Source: Burkholderiales bacterium
Lineage (GTDB): Bacteria > Pseudomonadota > Gammaproteobacteria > Burkholderiales > SG8-39
Length of the DNA stretch: 64,000 bases
Reading direction: 5' to 3'
NCBI GenBank assembly: GCA_027493935.1
Contig: JAOSJV010000010.1
Coordinates: forward strand, 611,930-675,929
Shown piece after piece: positions 8,708 through 20,062 of this stretch. The translations under genes were made by a program, and so were the position numbers. The notes beneath the pieces are model-generated. The model was not told the origin of the DNA and did not search any database. It saw nothing but the letters and a program-made list of their open reading frames with translations. Numbering within the stretch: the first letter of the stretch is position 1; each line of letters begins with the position of its first letter.

Positions 8708-11518
8708 CTACGGGCGCGCTTGGGCGGCGAGCGCCTGGCCGCCGCCGTAGCTCGCGCGTACCGGCGTCGGCCCGCCGCGCGTCACGCGCACCGCGCAGTA
8801 CTTGAACTCCGGGATCTTGCCGAACGGGTCGAGCGCCGGGTTGGTGAGCGTGTTGGCCGCCGCCTCGTAGTAGCAGAACGGGATGAACACCGCGCCCTGC
8901 GGCGTCGCCTCCTCGGCGCGCGCGTAGAGCGAGATCTTCCCGCGCCGCGACTCGACCGTGACGACCTCGCCCGCTCCCACCCTCAGCCGGTCGAGGTCGA
9001 GCGGGTGGAGCGAGGCGACCGGCTCGGGCTCGAGCGCGTCGAGCACGCCCGCACGGCGCGTCATCGCGCCGGTGTGCCAGTGCTCGAGCTGGCGCCCGGT
9101 GATCAGCACCATCGGGTACCGCTTGTCGGGCCGCTCGTCGGCCGGGATCAGGTCGGCCGGCACGAATTTCGCGCGGCCGGTCGCGGTCGGGAAGCGCTCG
9201 ACGAACACGACTGGCTGCCCCGGGTCGCCCTCGTGCTCGCACGGATAGGTCACCGCCGAATCGCGTTCGAGGCGCTCCCAAGTGATGCCGGCGATCGAGT
9301 CCATGCCCCGGCGCATCTCGTCGAACACCTCGCGCGGGTGCGCGTAGGCCCACGCGAGTCCGAGCCGCTTCGCCATCTCGACGATGATCCAGAGATCCTC
9401 GCGCGCCTCGCCCGGCGGCGCGAGCGCCTTGCGGCCGAGCTGCACCAGGCGGTCGGTGTTGGTCACCGTGCCGACCTTCTCCGGCCACGCGGTCGCCGGC
9501 AGCACGACGTCGGCGAGGTAGGCGGTCTCGGTGAGGAAGATGTCCTGCACCACGAGCTGCTCGAGCGATGCGAGCCCTGCGCGGGCGTGATGCGCGTCGG
9601 GGTCGGAGAGCGCCGGGTTCTCGCCCATGATGTACATGCCGCGGATCTTGCCCTCGCAGGCGGCGTTCACGATCTCGACCACGGTGAGACCCGGCTTCGG
9701 ATCGAGCACGGCACCCCACAGCCGCTCGAACCGCGCCCGCGCCTCGGGATCGTCGACGCGCTGGTAATTCGGAAGCACCATCGGGATCAACCCGGAGTCC
9801 GACGCCCCCTGCACGTTGTTCTGACCGCGCAGCGGGTGAAGGCCGGTGCCGGGACGCCCGATCTGTCCGGTCGCGAGCGCGAGCGCGATCAGGCAGCGCG
9901 CGTTGTCGGTGCCATGCACGTGCTGCGAGACGCCCATGCCCCACAGGATCATCGAGGCCCTGGAGGTCGCGTACGCGCGGGCCGCCTCGCGGATGGCCTC
10001 GGCCGGGATGCCGCACACCGGCGCCATCGCCTCGGGGCTGAATCTCGCCACGTTCTCCTGCAGCTCCTCGTAGCCCGAAGTGCGGTCGCGCACGAACGCC
10101 TCGTTCACCAGCCCCTCGGTCACGATCGTGTGCAGCATCGCATTCAGCAGCGCGACGTCGGTGTCGGCGTTGAACTGCAGGAAGCGCCACGCAAGCCGTG
10201 CGAGCTCGGTGCGCCGCGGGTCGGCGACGACGAAGCGCGTGCCGCGTTCCATCGCGTTCTTCATCCAGGTCGCGGCGACCGGATGGTTCACCGTCGGGTT
10301 CGAGCCGATCAGCAGCACGACGTCGGCCTGCGCCACGTCGCGCACCGGGTTGGAGACCGCGCCCGAGTTGATGCCTTCCATCAGCGCCGCCACGCTGGAG
10401 GCGTGGCACAGCCGCGTGCAGTGGTCGACGTTGTTCGTGCCAAAGCCGGTGCGCACCAGCTTCTGGAACAGGTAGGCCTCCTCGTTCGTGCCCTTGGCCG
10501 AGCCGAAGCCGGCGAGCGCGCCCCCGCCGTCGCGCTCGAGGATGCGCTTCAGGCCGCCGGCGGCGAGATCGAGCGCCTCGTCCCAGCTCGCCTCGCGGAA
10601 GACCTCGCGCCAGTTATCCGGATCCACGCCGAAGTCGGCCGACTTCGGCACGCCGGGCCTGCGCACCAGCGGCTTCGTGAGCCGCTGCCGGTGGTGCGCG
10701 TAGTCGAACCCGTAGCGGCCCTTGACGCACAAGCGCCCCCGATTCGCCGGACCGTCGCGGCCCTGGACGTACAGGATCTTGTTGTCCTTGACGTGGTAGG
10801 TGAGCTGGCAGCCGACGCCGCAGTACGGGCACACCGAGTCCACGGTCTTCTCGGCCTGCTGCAGCGCCACCCCGCGCGCCGGCGCGAGCGCGCCGGTCGG
10901 GCAGGCCTGCACGCATTCGCCGCAGGCGACGCAGGTCGAGCGGCCCATCGGATCGTCGAAGTCGAACACGATCTTCGAGCGCTCTCCGCGGAACGCGTAG
11001 CCGATGACGTCGTTCACCTGCTCCTCGCGGCACGCGCGCAGGCAGCGCGTGCACTGGATGCACGCGTCGAGGTTGACGGCGATCGCCGGATGCGAGAGAT
11101 CCGCCGCGGGCCGGGTGCGCGCCGGGAAGCGGGGCTTGCCTACTTCGAGGGTTTTCGCCCACCGGTCGAGCTCCGAGCCGAGCGTGTAGGCGCGCTCGGG
11201 CATGTCCGACAGCAGGAGTTCGAGCACCATCTTCTGCGATGCGCGCGCCCGCGCGCTGTCGGTGCTCACCTCCATGCCGGCCTGCGGGTAGCGGCAGCAC
11301 GACGGCGCGAGCACCCGCTCGCCCTTGATCTCGACCACGCACGCCCGGCAGTTGCCGTCGGGCCGCAGACCGGGCTTGTAGCAGAGGTGCGGGATCTCGA
11401 CACCATGCGCGCGCGCGGTCTCCAGGATCGGCTCGCCCGCGCGGCCGACGACCGTCCTGCCGTTCAGCTTGAACTCGACCGGCATTGCCGCCGTCTGCGT
11501 GCTCGTCATCCGATCCAT
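8708..11518 (-). CDS. fdsA: NAD-linked formate dehydrogenase, molybdopterin alpha subunit
   Basis: 936 residues. Order of domains: 2Fe-2S ferredoxin-like N-terminus (CYKPGLRPDGNCRACVVEIKG), NuoG-like cysteines, a 2x4Fe-4S ferredoxin (CIQCTRCLRAC, CVACGECVQACP), a fourth cluster (CPYCGVGC) and the MopB catalytic domain. The active-site residue is Cys in NNVDHCTRLCHASS, aligning with the Sec140 position of E. coli FdhF, so no selenocysteine is needed. I chose ATG 11518, with GAGG ~9 bases upstream, over the GTG at 11569. It oxidises formate to CO2 and passes electrons to the FMN/NAD subunit encoded immediately upstream. Confidence 0.93.
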   Translation of the reverse strand: MDRMTSTQTAAMPVEFKLNGRTVVGRAGEPILETARAHGVEIPHLCYKPGLRPDGNCRACVVEIKGERVLAPSCCRYPQAGMEVSTDSARARASQKMVLELLLSDMPERAYTLGSELDRWAKTLEVGKPRFPARTRPAADLSHPAIAVNLDACIQCTRCLRACREEQVNDVIGYAFRGERSKIVFDFDDPMGRSTCVACGECVQACPTGALAPARGVALQQAEKTVDSVCPYCGVGCQLTYHVKDNKILYVQGRDGPANRGRLCVKGRYGFDYAHHRQRLTKPLVRRPGVPKSADFGVDPDNWREVFREASWDEALDLAAGGLKRILERDGGGALAGFGSAKGTNEEAYLFQKLVRTGFGTNNVDHCTRLCHASSVAALMEGINSGAVSNPVRDVAQADVVLLIGSNPTVNHPVAATWMKNAMERGTRFVVADPRRTELARLAWRFLQFNADTDVALLNAMLHTIVTEGLVNEAFVRDRTSGYEELQENVARFSPEAMAPVCGIPAEAIREAARAYATSRASMILWGMGVSQHVHGTDNARCLIALALATGQIGRPGTGLHPLRGQNNVQGASDSGLIPMVLPNYQRVDDPEARARFERLWGAVLDPKPGLTVVEIVNAACEGKIRGMYIMGENPALSDPDAHHARAGLASLEQLVVQDIFLTETAYLADVVLPATAWPEKVGTVTNTDRLVQLGRKALAPPGEAREDLWIIVEMAKRLGLAWAYAHPREVFDEMRRGMDSIAGITWERLERDSAVTYPCEHEGDPGQPVVFVERFPTATGRAKFVPADLIPADERPDKRYPMVLITGRQLEHWHTGAMTRRAGVLDALEPEPVASLHPLDLDRLRVGAGEVVTVESRRGKISLYARAEEATPQGAVFIPFCYYEAAANTLTNPALDPFGKIPEFKYCAVRVTRGGPTPVRASYGGGQALAAQARP

Positions 11519-11573
11519 CGTCGGTGCCTCGATTGCGCGGAATGAAGGCGTGACTGCGCGAACGCGCACGTCT

Positions 11574-13375
11574 TCACGTCTTCGGGTCTTCCAGCTCGTG
11601 CGCGAAGTACTTCACCACGCACCGGATGGGATTCGGCGCCGCCTGGCCGAGGCCGCAGATCGAGGCGTCCGCCATCGCCTGGCAGAGCTCCTCGAGCAGC
11701 GCCGTGTCCCACTTCGGCAGAGCGACTCCGTAGCCTCCCGCGCAGCGGCCTGCTCCATCAGCGCGAGCGCCTTGGCGGTGCCGACTCGGCATGGCGTGCA
11801 CTGGCCGCACGACTCGTCGCGGAAGAAGCGCAGCAGGTTGCGCGCGGCGTCCACCGCGCGGTCGTTCTGAGACAGGATCACCACCGCCGCCGAGCCGATG
11901 AAGCAGCCGTACTTGTTCAGCGTGTCGAAATCGAGCGGGATGTCCGCCATAGACGCCGGCAGGATGCCGCCGGAGGCCCCGCCCGGGAGGTACGCATAGA
12001 GCTCGTGGCCGTCGGGCATGCCGCCGCAGTGCTCGTCGATGAGCTCGCGCACCGTGATGCCCGCCGGCGCGACGTGCACCCCCGGCTTCTTCACGCGCCC
12101 CGATACCGAGAACGAGCGCAGCCCCTTGCGGCCGTTGCGGCCGTGGCCGGTGAACCACGCCGCGCCGCGCTCGATGATGTCGCGCACCCAGAACACGGTC
12201 TCCATGTTGTGCTCGGGCGTCGGATAGCCGAACAGGCCCGCCTGGGCGACGTACGGCGGGCGCAACCGCGGCATGCCGCGCTTGCCCTCGATCGATTCGA
12301 TCATCGCCGACTCCTCGCCGCAGACGTAGGCGCCGGCGCCGCGGCGAAGATGGATCGGCGGCAGCGCGCACGGCGGCGCCGCCGCGAGCCGCGCGAGCTC
12401 GTGCCCGAGAAGCTGCCGGCACCCGGCGTACTCGTCGCGCAGGTAGACGTAGATCTCGCCCACGCCAGCCGCCCACGCCGCGACCAGCATGCCTTCGAGA
12501 AAGCGGTGCGGGTCGCGCTCGAGGAAGTACCGGTCCTTGAAGGTGCCGGGCTCGCCCTCGTCGATGTTCACCGCCATCACGCGCGGCGCGGGCTCGGCGG
12601 CGACGATGCGCCACTTGCGCCCCGCCGGGAATCCGGCGCCGCCGAGGCCGCGCAGCCCCGCATCCTCCATGGTCTTGGTCACCTCGTCGCGCGTGCGCTT
12701 CCCGGCGAGACAGTCGGCGATCAGGCGATAGCCGCCGGCGGCGCGGTAGGCGGCGTAATCGACGTAGCCCGGGCTGACGGCGCGCGCCGCGTGGTAGGCG
12801 AGCACGTCGACGTCGGCGGCGCGCTTGACCGGTCTTGCCTCCGGATGCTCGAGCGCGCGCCGGGCGACGAGCGCCCTCACCGCTTCGGGCGTGGCGTTCG
12901 GCACTGGATGCCGTCCGACCACCGCGGCCGGTGCCGACGCGCAGCGGCCGATGCACGGCGCGTGCAGCACGCGCACATCCTTGCCGAGGATCGCCGGCAG
13001 TTTCTCGGCGAGCGTGCGCGCGCCCGCGAGCTCGCACGCGATCGAGTCGCACACGCGCACCGTGATCGCGGGCGGCGCCGGCTCGCCGCCCTCGACGACG
13101 TCGAAGTGGTGATAGAAGGTCGCCACCTCGTAGACCTCGGCGAGCGCGAGGCGCATCTCCTGCGCGAGCGCGGCGAGATGGCGATCCGGGAGGCAGCCGT
13201 AGCAGTCCTGGATCCGGTGCAGGTGCTCGATCAAGAGGTCGCGGCGCCGCGGAGCCGCGCCGAGCAGCGCCTGCACTTCGGCGAGCGCGCCCGGGTCCAC
13301 GGTGCGCCCCTTCGGGGTGGCGCGCACCTTCGCCTGCTCGAGCGGGGCACCCCCGCCCGCGACGCGGTCATTCAT
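11574..13375 (-). CDS. fdsB: Formate dehydrogenase gamma-beta fusion (NuoE-NuoF-like diaphorase) with frameshift
   Basis: Residues ~30-170 are NuoE/FdsG-like (thioredoxin-fold 2Fe-2S; VCDSIACELAG and HAPCIGRCAS). Residues ~200-590 are NuoF/FdsB-like, with the NADH/FMN glycine loop GLRGLGGAGFPAGRKW, GEPGTFKDR and the 4Fe-4S site ESCGQCTPCRVG. These are usually two genes. The frame breaks around 11718-11735 (one base missing), after which the tail KWDTALLEELCQAMADASIC continues to TGA 11574. ATG 13375 has GAGAGG upstream. It precedes fdsA by 55 bp. An Fnr/Dnr-like palindrome sits ~95 bp upstream. Confidence 0.9.
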
Positions 13376-13463
13376 CGATCGCCTCTCGGATGGTGCGGCA
13401 CCGCTCGCCGCGCTGCGCCGCCGGCATAGCGCTCATGGTAGCGCTAAGCGTCGGCCGGCACGC

Positions 13464-13477
13464 TTGACCGCGGTCAA
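13464..13477. promoter_or_regulatory. Fnr/Dnr-like box upstream of formate dehydrogenase
   Basis: A perfect palindrome TTGAC-CGCG-GTCAA, one base per half away from the Fnr consensus TTGAT-N4-ATCAA. It is centred ~95 bp before fdsGB ATG 13375. It could be bound by the Crp/Fnr-type regulator at 33178-33870. Confidence 0.5.
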
Positions 13478-13594
13478 CGCGCTTCGGGCTCCGGCCCCGA
13501 ACGACGGACCACGCCGGCGGTCCGCAGGTTCCCGGGGAGAGGGCGAGCCGCAGTCGCTCGTGCGCGCTCCTCTCGCGCTCACTCCCACACCCCG

Positions 13595-14515
13595 CTACGC
13601 CGCCTGCGCCGCGAGGAACGTCGCGATCAGCGCGCTCACCCGCTCCGGCGCCTCCATGCCGGCGAGGTGCCCGGTGCCCGCGACGACGACTTGGCGCGCC
13701 TCGGGCACCGCGCGCGTGACGCGCTCGGCGACGAGCCGGAATTCCCGCAAGTCCCGCTCGCCGACCACGACCAGCGTGGGCGCGCGCACCCGCCCGAGTT
13801 GCGACACCGCGGGCGGCGCCACGGCGCGCTCCGGATCCGCGTTCGCGAAGTGCCAGCCCGAGTAGTCGGCGACCATGCGCTCGAGCCGCGCGGCGAGCGC
13901 GGGCTGCTCGCGCGCGGGCGCGAAGAGCTCGTGCGCGAGCCAGGCCCGCTTGGCGGCAGCCACGTCTCCCGCCCGGGCGGCACGCATCACGGGCGCGTAG
14001 CTCTCGAGCCACTGCCGCGACCAGGGCCAGCCGCCGACCACCGCGCCGAGGAGCGCGAGACTGCGCACGCGGGCCGGACGCACGAGCGCGAGATCGACCG
14101 CGAAGCGGGCACCCATCGAGGCGCCGACGATGTGCGCGTCGCGCTCGCCGAGGTGCTCGAGCAGCGCGGCGAGATCGTCCGCATGCGAGTACGGCTCGCC
14201 CGGGCGCGGGACGTCGGAGCGTCCGAAGCCGCGCGCGTCGTACCGGATCACGTGGTGGCGTGCGGCGAGCGCGTCGAAGTGCTCGTCCCACATGCGCGCA
14301 TCCAGCGTGAACGCGTGCACCAGCACCACCGGCGCGCCGGCGCCGGCGGTCTCGTAGTAGAGCCTCGTGCCGTTGACGCTCGCGTGTCCGCGCTCGCGTC
14401 CCGGCGCCATGGCCGGAAGCCCGGCGCAGCCGGCGAGCGCCAGCGCGCCCGCTGACGCGAGAAAGCGGCGCCGCGGAGTACGCGCGGCGCCGGGCTGCCT
14501 CGCCCCGGCCGTCAT
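13595..14515 (-). CDS. Exported alpha/beta hydrolase (Tat/lipoprotein signal)
   Basis: 306 residues. The N-terminus has a twin-arginine run and lipobox (RRRFLASAGALALAGCAG), so it is probably a Tat-exported lipoprotein. The body is an alpha/beta hydrolase of the 3-oxoadipate enol-lactonase-like type: oxyanion region LVHAFTLDARMWDEH, nucleophile elbow GASMGA, acid in VVVGERD and catalytic His in GTGHLAGMEAP. ATG 14515 lies 5 bp after the sucD stop, so it is probably co-transcribed with sucCD, although the function seems unrelated. The substrate is unknown. Confidence 0.8.
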   Translation of the reverse strand: MTAGARQPGAARTPRRRFLASAGALALAGCAGLPAMAPGRERGHASVNGTRLYYETAGAGAPVVLVHAFTLDARMWDEHFDALAARHHVIRYDARGFGRSDVPRPGEPYSHADDLAALLEHLGERDAHIVGASMGARFAVDLALVRPARVRSLALLGAVVGGWPWSRQWLESYAPVMRAARAGDVAAAKRAWLAHELFAPAREQPALAARLERMVADYSGWHFANADPERAVAPPAVSQLGRVRAPTLVVVGERDLREFRLVAERVTRAVPEARQVVVAGTGHLAGMEAPERVSALIATFLAAQAA

Positions 14516-14520
14516 CCCGG

Positions 14521-15403
14521 TCAGAGCACCGACGCGAGAAGCTTCCCCATCTCGGCCGGATTGCGCGTCACCTTGATGCCGCATTCCTCCATGATCGCGA
14601 GCTTCTCGTGCGCGGTGCCCTTGCCGCCGGAGATGATCGCGCCGGCGTGGCCCATGCGCTTGCCAGGCGGCGCGGTGACGCCGGCGATGAAGCCCACCAG
14701 CGGCTTGCGCATGTTCTCCTTCGCCCAGCGCGCGGCGGTCTCCTCGTCGGAGCCGCCGATCTCGCCGATCATGACCACCGCGTCGGTGTCGGGGTCGGCG
14801 TTGAAGAGCTGCAGCACGTCGACGTGCTTCATTCCATTCACCGGATCGCCGCCGATGCCGACCGCGGTCGACTGCCCGAGCCCGAGCTCGGTCAGCTGCG
14901 CGACCGCTTCGTAAGTGAGCGTGCCCGAGCGCGAGACGACGCCGATGCGGCCCTTCTGGTGGATGTGGCCGGGCATGATCCCGATCTTGATCTCGTCGGG
15001 CGTGATCACGCCGGGGCAGTTCGGGCCGACCAGCACCGTCTGCTTCGCGCGCTTGCGCATGCGGTCGCGCACCTCGATCATGTCGCGCACCGGAATGCCT
15101 TCGGTGATGCAGATGACCAGCTCGAGCTCGGCGTCGACCGCCTCCCAGACCGCTGCGGCGGCGCCGGCCGGCGGCACGTAGATCACCGACGCCGTGGCGC
15201 CGGTCGCGGCCTTGGCGTCTTTGACCGTGGCGAAGATCCGGGATGCCCTCGAACGATTCGCCGGCCTTCTTCGGGTGCACGCCGGCGACGAAGCAGCTGC
15301 GGCCGTTCGCGTAGTCGCGGCACATCCGCGTGTGGAACTGGTCGGTCTTGCCGGTGATCCCCTGCGTGATCACCTTCGTGTTCTGGTTGATCAGGATCGC
15401 CAT
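14521..15403 (-). CDS. sucD: Succinate-CoA ligase alpha subunit (frameshift)
   Basis: TCA-cycle enzyme subunit that binds CoA and carries the phosphohistidine. The N-terminal [19 protein letters not shown] and [12 protein letters not shown], then [26 protein letters not shown] and the active-site loop [14 protein letters not shown], are all intact. A single-base frameshift at about 15237-15242 (an extra base in ATCCCGGAT) splits residue ~56. Without it the text reads [19 protein letters not shown]. Length is then about 293 residues, normal for SucD. ATG 15403 is 1 bp from the sucC stop. Confidence 0.93.
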
Positions 15404-15404
15404 C

Positions 15405-16583
<1,179 letters not shown>

Positions 16584-16661
16584 GTTGCTGGTCCTCCTCT
16601 GGGCGAGCAAGTGTGCGGTACGCGCCGTGCGCCGGCAATGACTGCGCTCGACGCCGGCGCG

Positions 16662-17231
16662 CTACTCCGCGCGCGCGGCCGATCGCGCGCCGCGATACCA
16701 CTTCGGGTAGTGGCGCCGCGCGACCTCGCCGCGCGTGTCGAGCGCGTGGCACTGGTCGAGCTGGAACGGCTGCGTGCCGCCCGGCCCGTCCGCGTTGTCG
16801 AGCTGCTCCGCGGCGCGCGACTGGATCGCGGCCGACGGAAACTGCAGCAGCATCTCGTTCAGGTGGGTGCAGCCCTTCACGTGGGCGAGGAGATCGTGCA
16901 CCGCCTTGCGAAAGCCGCGCAGAAGGTTCAGCCCCACCAGCCGCGCGTAGTCGGGCGCGATCCGCTCGCACACGCCCGGATAGGGCATCGCCTCGGTGCG
17001 TGCGGTCGCCTCCACGATGGTGTACCCATCGTCGATCGTCAGCCGGATCCACATGTCGTGGATCGGCGTGCCCGCCGGCCGCACGCCGGTCGAGAGCGCG
17101 TAGTCGATCGGCTTCACGTCGTAGAGGTGCGCCTCGATGTCGTAGCGGCCGTCGGCGCGGCGATAGCCCTCGAACTGGACGCGGCGGCGGTGCGTGAGCG
17201 TGCGGGCGGCGGCGGGCGCGGGCAGTGGCAT
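16662..17231 (-). CDS. DUF2889-family protein
   Basis: 189 residues, soluble, no signal. It starts with a [28 protein letters not shown] motif and has [19 protein letters not shown] and GCTHLNEML, ending with [21 protein letters not shown]. These are the hallmarks I associate with DUF2889. The function is not established. Histidines and a cysteine in GCTHLNE and QCHALD could bind a metal. It is divergent from glpK across a palindrome-bearing intergenic region. Confidence 0.7.
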   Translation of the reverse strand: MPLPAPAAARTLTHRRRVQFEGYRRADGRYDIEAHLYDVKPIDYALSTGVRPAGTPIHDMWIRLTIDDGYTIVEATARTEAMPYPGVCERIAPDYARLVGLNLLRGFRKAVHDLLAHVKGCTHLNEMLLQFPSAAIQSRAAEQLDNADGPGGTQPFQLDQCHALDTRGEVARRHYPKWYRGARSAARAE

Positions 17232-17275
17232 GCTTCGTTGCCGGGATTGTGCAGAGCGGCAAATGTTAGCACAGC

Positions 17276-17309
17276 GTCTCTCCCCGCCTCGATCGAGGAG
17301 AGGAGAGAC
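17276..17309. promoter_or_regulatory. 34-bp palindrome between DUF2889 gene and glpK
   Basis: Outer arms GTCTCTCC (17276-17283) and GGAGAGAC (17302-17309) flank a perfect 12-mer CCTCGATCGAGG (17287-17298); only the 3-bp steps between them mismatch. It sits 47 bp before the glpK start in the divergent promoter region. It could be an operator or a hairpin in the glpK leader. Confidence 0.5.
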
Positions 17310-17355
17310 ACCGGGTAGAATCGGCGCGAACCACCCGGCCGCGACCGGAGGAGAC

Positions 17356-18845
17356 TTGCGCTACGTCCTCGCGCTCGACCAGGGCACGACCAGCTCGCGC
17401 GCCATCGTCTTCGACGAGCACGCGCACGCGCGCGGCTCCGCGCAGGCCGAGTTCCGCCAGATCTTTCCCGAGCCGGGGGTGGGTCGAGCACGATCCGATG
17501 GAGATCTGGCGCACGCAGCTCGACTGCGCGCGCGGCGCGCTGGCGCAGGCCGGAGTCACGCCCGGCGAGCTCGCGGCGCTCGGCATCACCAACCAGCGCG
17601 AGACCACGGTCGTCTGGGAGCGCGCCACCGGCCGGCCGATCCACAACGCGATCGTGTGGCAGGACAGGCGCACCGCGGCGGCGTGCGAGCGCTTGGTGGC
17701 CGAGGGCCACGAGGACCTCATCCGCACTCGCACCGGGCTGGTCGTGGATCCCTATTTCTCGGGAACCAAGGTCGCGTGGCTGCTCGGGCACGTGCCCGGC
17801 GCACGCGCGCGCGCGGCGGCCGGCGAGCTCGCGTTCGGCACCATCGACAGCTGGCTCGTCTGGAATCTCACCGGCGGCAAGGCGCACGTCACCGACGTCA
17901 CCAACGCATCGCGCACCCTGTTCTACGACATCGCGCGCGGCGCGTGGGACGACGAGCTGCTCGCGCTCTTCGACGTGCCGCGCGCCCTGCTGGCGGCGGT
18001 GGAGCCCTCCGCGTCCGTGGTCGCACACGCGAGCGCGGACGTATTCGGGGCACGCGTCCCGATCGCCGGCGTGGCAGGCGACCAGCAGGCGGCGCTCTTC
18101 GGCCAGGCGTGCCACGCGCCCGGCATGGCCAAGAACACCTACGGCACCGGCTGCTTCATGCTTCTGCACTGCGGCGGCGAGCGCATCGTCTCGCGTCACG
18201 GGCTGGTGACCACGGCGGCGGCGCAGACCGGCGCGCGCGAGTTCGCGCTCGAGGGCAGCGTGTTCGTCGCCGGCGCGGTCGTTCAGTGGCTGCGCGACGG
18301 CCTGCGCGTGATCAAGGCGTCGGTCGACGTCGAGGCGCTCGCCGCACGCGTGCCCGACTCCGGCGGCGTCTTCTTCGTGCCGGCGTTCGTGGGCCTGGGC
18401 GCTCCGCACTGGGATCCGCACGCGCGCGGCGCCATCGTCGGGCTCACGCGCGGCACCACCGAGGCGCATATCGCGCGCGCCGCGCTCGAGTCGATCGCGT
18501 TCCAGTCGGCCGACGTGCTCCACGCGATGGAGAAGGATGCGGGCGTCCAGCTCACGGAGCTGCGCGTCGACGGCGGCGCCGCCGCGAACGACCTGCTGAT
18601 GCAGTTCCAGGCCGATCTGCTCGGCGTGCCGGTGGTGCGCCCGCGCGTGCTCGAGACGACCGCGCTCGGTGCGGCCTATCTCGCCGGGCTGGCGACCGGC
18701 GTATGGCAGGACCGCGCGCAGATCGCCGCGCAGTGGCGCGCCGAGCGCACGTTCGAGCCGACCCTGTCGCGCGACAGAGGCCGCCGCGCGCATGAGCCGG
18801 TGGGCGCGCGCGGTCGGCCGCGCGCGCGAGTGGGCGCGGCCGTGA
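17356..18845 (+). CDS. glpK: Glycerol kinase (two frameshifts)
   Basis: FGGY-family kinase that phosphorylates glycerol to glycerol 3-phosphate. Motifs: [20 protein letters not shown] at the N-terminus, [43 protein letters not shown] and [17 protein letters not shown]. The start is TTG 17356 with GGAGGAG just upstream. The frame breaks at G5 17475-17479 (remove one G to read [13 protein letters not shown]). It breaks again near 18777 (one extra base), after which [19 protein letters not shown] ends at TGA 18845. Both breaks look like sequence error. No glpD or glpF is adjacent. Confidence 0.9.
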
Positions 18846-18870
18846 CCCTCCTGGCCGCGCGCCGCGGCGT

Positions 18871-19407
18871 TCAGCAGCCGCCGATGCGGCGCGCGCTGCC
18901 GCGCGCGTGCCGCGTCTCCTGCCGGTCCGAGATCGTCACGGTCGTCTCGGTCTCGTAGGTGTAGCCGTCGCGCGCTGCGTTGAAGCGATAGCTGTTGCGC
19001 ATCGAAAGCGGCCGCGGTGCGCTGCACTCGAGCGTCATCGTCATGTCGTCGCCGCTCGCGACGTACACCGGATCGTCGCACTGCGCGCTGCCTGCGGCGC
19101 GCAGCCGTCGCTCCGCCTCCTCCCACGCCTTGATCGACTGCGGGCTCAGGCACGCGACGGTGGTGATCGCCCTCGCGACCGGGTCGTAGCCGATCCGCGC
19201 CTGCACCTGCGGCGGCAGCGCGGCAATCGACGCCGCCTGCGCGGCGGTCACCTCCTGCGTCATCTGCCACCGGCCCACCTGCGGCACGATCGGCGGCGTC
19301 GGCTGCTGCGCAGGCGCAGCCGGCGCGACCGCCACGAGACAGATCGCGGCGAGGCAACGCACGCAGACGCGCGCCAGGTGCGCGAGCGTGTCAAGGCGGA
19401 CCTGCAT
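18871..19407 (-). CDS. DUF3617-family exported protein
   Basis: 178 residues with a signal peptide (residues ~1-34, ending AAPAQQ). The domain begins [10 protein letters not shown] and contains the paired-cysteine pattern [21 protein letters not shown] then CDDPVY and [17 protein letters not shown], typical of DUF3617. The function is unknown. Another Cys is the last residue. It is convergent with glpK, 25 bp apart. Confidence 0.7.
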   Translation of the reverse strand: MQVRLDTLAHLARVCVRCLAAICLVAVAPAAPAQQPTPPIVPQVGRWQMTQEVTAAQAASIAALPPQVQARIGYDPVARAITTVACLSPQSIKAWEEAERRLRAAGSAQCDDPVYVASGDDMTMTLECSAPRPLSMRNSYRFNAARDGYTYETETTVTISDRQETRHARGSARRIGGC

Positions 19408-19589
19408 CGATGCTCCGGGTGCCGAGTTCGCGCAATGATAGGCCGGCGTCCCGGCGTCGCATGCGCGCACGTCGCGCCGACGCGCACATTTGCACGCCGC
19501 GCAACAGTCCTGTGACAGTCGGCGTGCGCGCCGTGCGTATTGCCGGGACCCGCGCACCGCTTTTTCCTCGTCGGGCCACCTCGCTCCCG

Positions 19590-19876
19590 CGGTCCGCCCC
19601 GACGGCGCCCGACACCCGCCCGGTGGAGGCCGGCAACGGCGTCGAGGAGATCGCGCGTCCCGTCGGGGGCGGTGCGCGAAGCCGGCGACCGCGCCGCCGC
19701 GCTCGCAGACGGACACGCGCCCCGCCGCGAGTCGCACGGCCCAGGCGTTCGCGTCCGGGGGTCCGGCGCCATGCAGCGATCTGGGCCGGCGCATGGCCGC
19801 GCGCGTCCACCGTGCGCACCGCGCGGCCGAACAGCGCGACTACGGCCACGAGGTCGGACGGCTGCTCTGGCCGCAC
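19590..19876 (-). pseudogene. GNAT acetyltransferase-like remnant, frame-disrupted
   Basis: Read on the minus strand across three frames, this stretch gives RPEQPSDLVAVVALFGRAV, then DANAWAVRLAAGRVSVCERG and GAVAGFA, then PDGTRDLLDAVAGLHRAGVGRR. These follow the order of a GNAT domain (N-terminal RP..DL..V..LF, central GFA, and the R-x-x-G-x-G acetyl-CoA loop). No single frame carries it and no C-terminal half follows. It may be a decayed gene or carry two indel errors. The flanks 19408-19589 and 19877-20062 hold nothing I can recognise. Confidence 0.35.
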
Positions 19877-20062
19877 GCGAGGGCCGGACGGCGTGGCCGC
19901 GCTGCGGATCTTGCGCTGCGGGGAGCCGGCCGGCGGTCGTCCGCGGTCGCGCAGGTGCCGTGCGATCCCGTATCCTATGCGGCGGAATGCGCCGCGCAGA
20001 TCGCGCCGGGCAGTGTGCGCGGCGGCCCGCAGATGCTAGAGTGACAGGCCGGAAGACGCATC

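Noticed and set aside
8708..11518. Selenocysteine formate dehydrogenase, suggested by the nearby selD
   Set aside because: The active-site codon is an ordinary Cys codon and there is no in-frame TGA.
8627..11545. 972-codon plus-strand frame opposite formate dehydrogenase alpha
   Set aside because: Low-complexity antisense shadow of fdsA; the minus-strand protein has all expected motifs.
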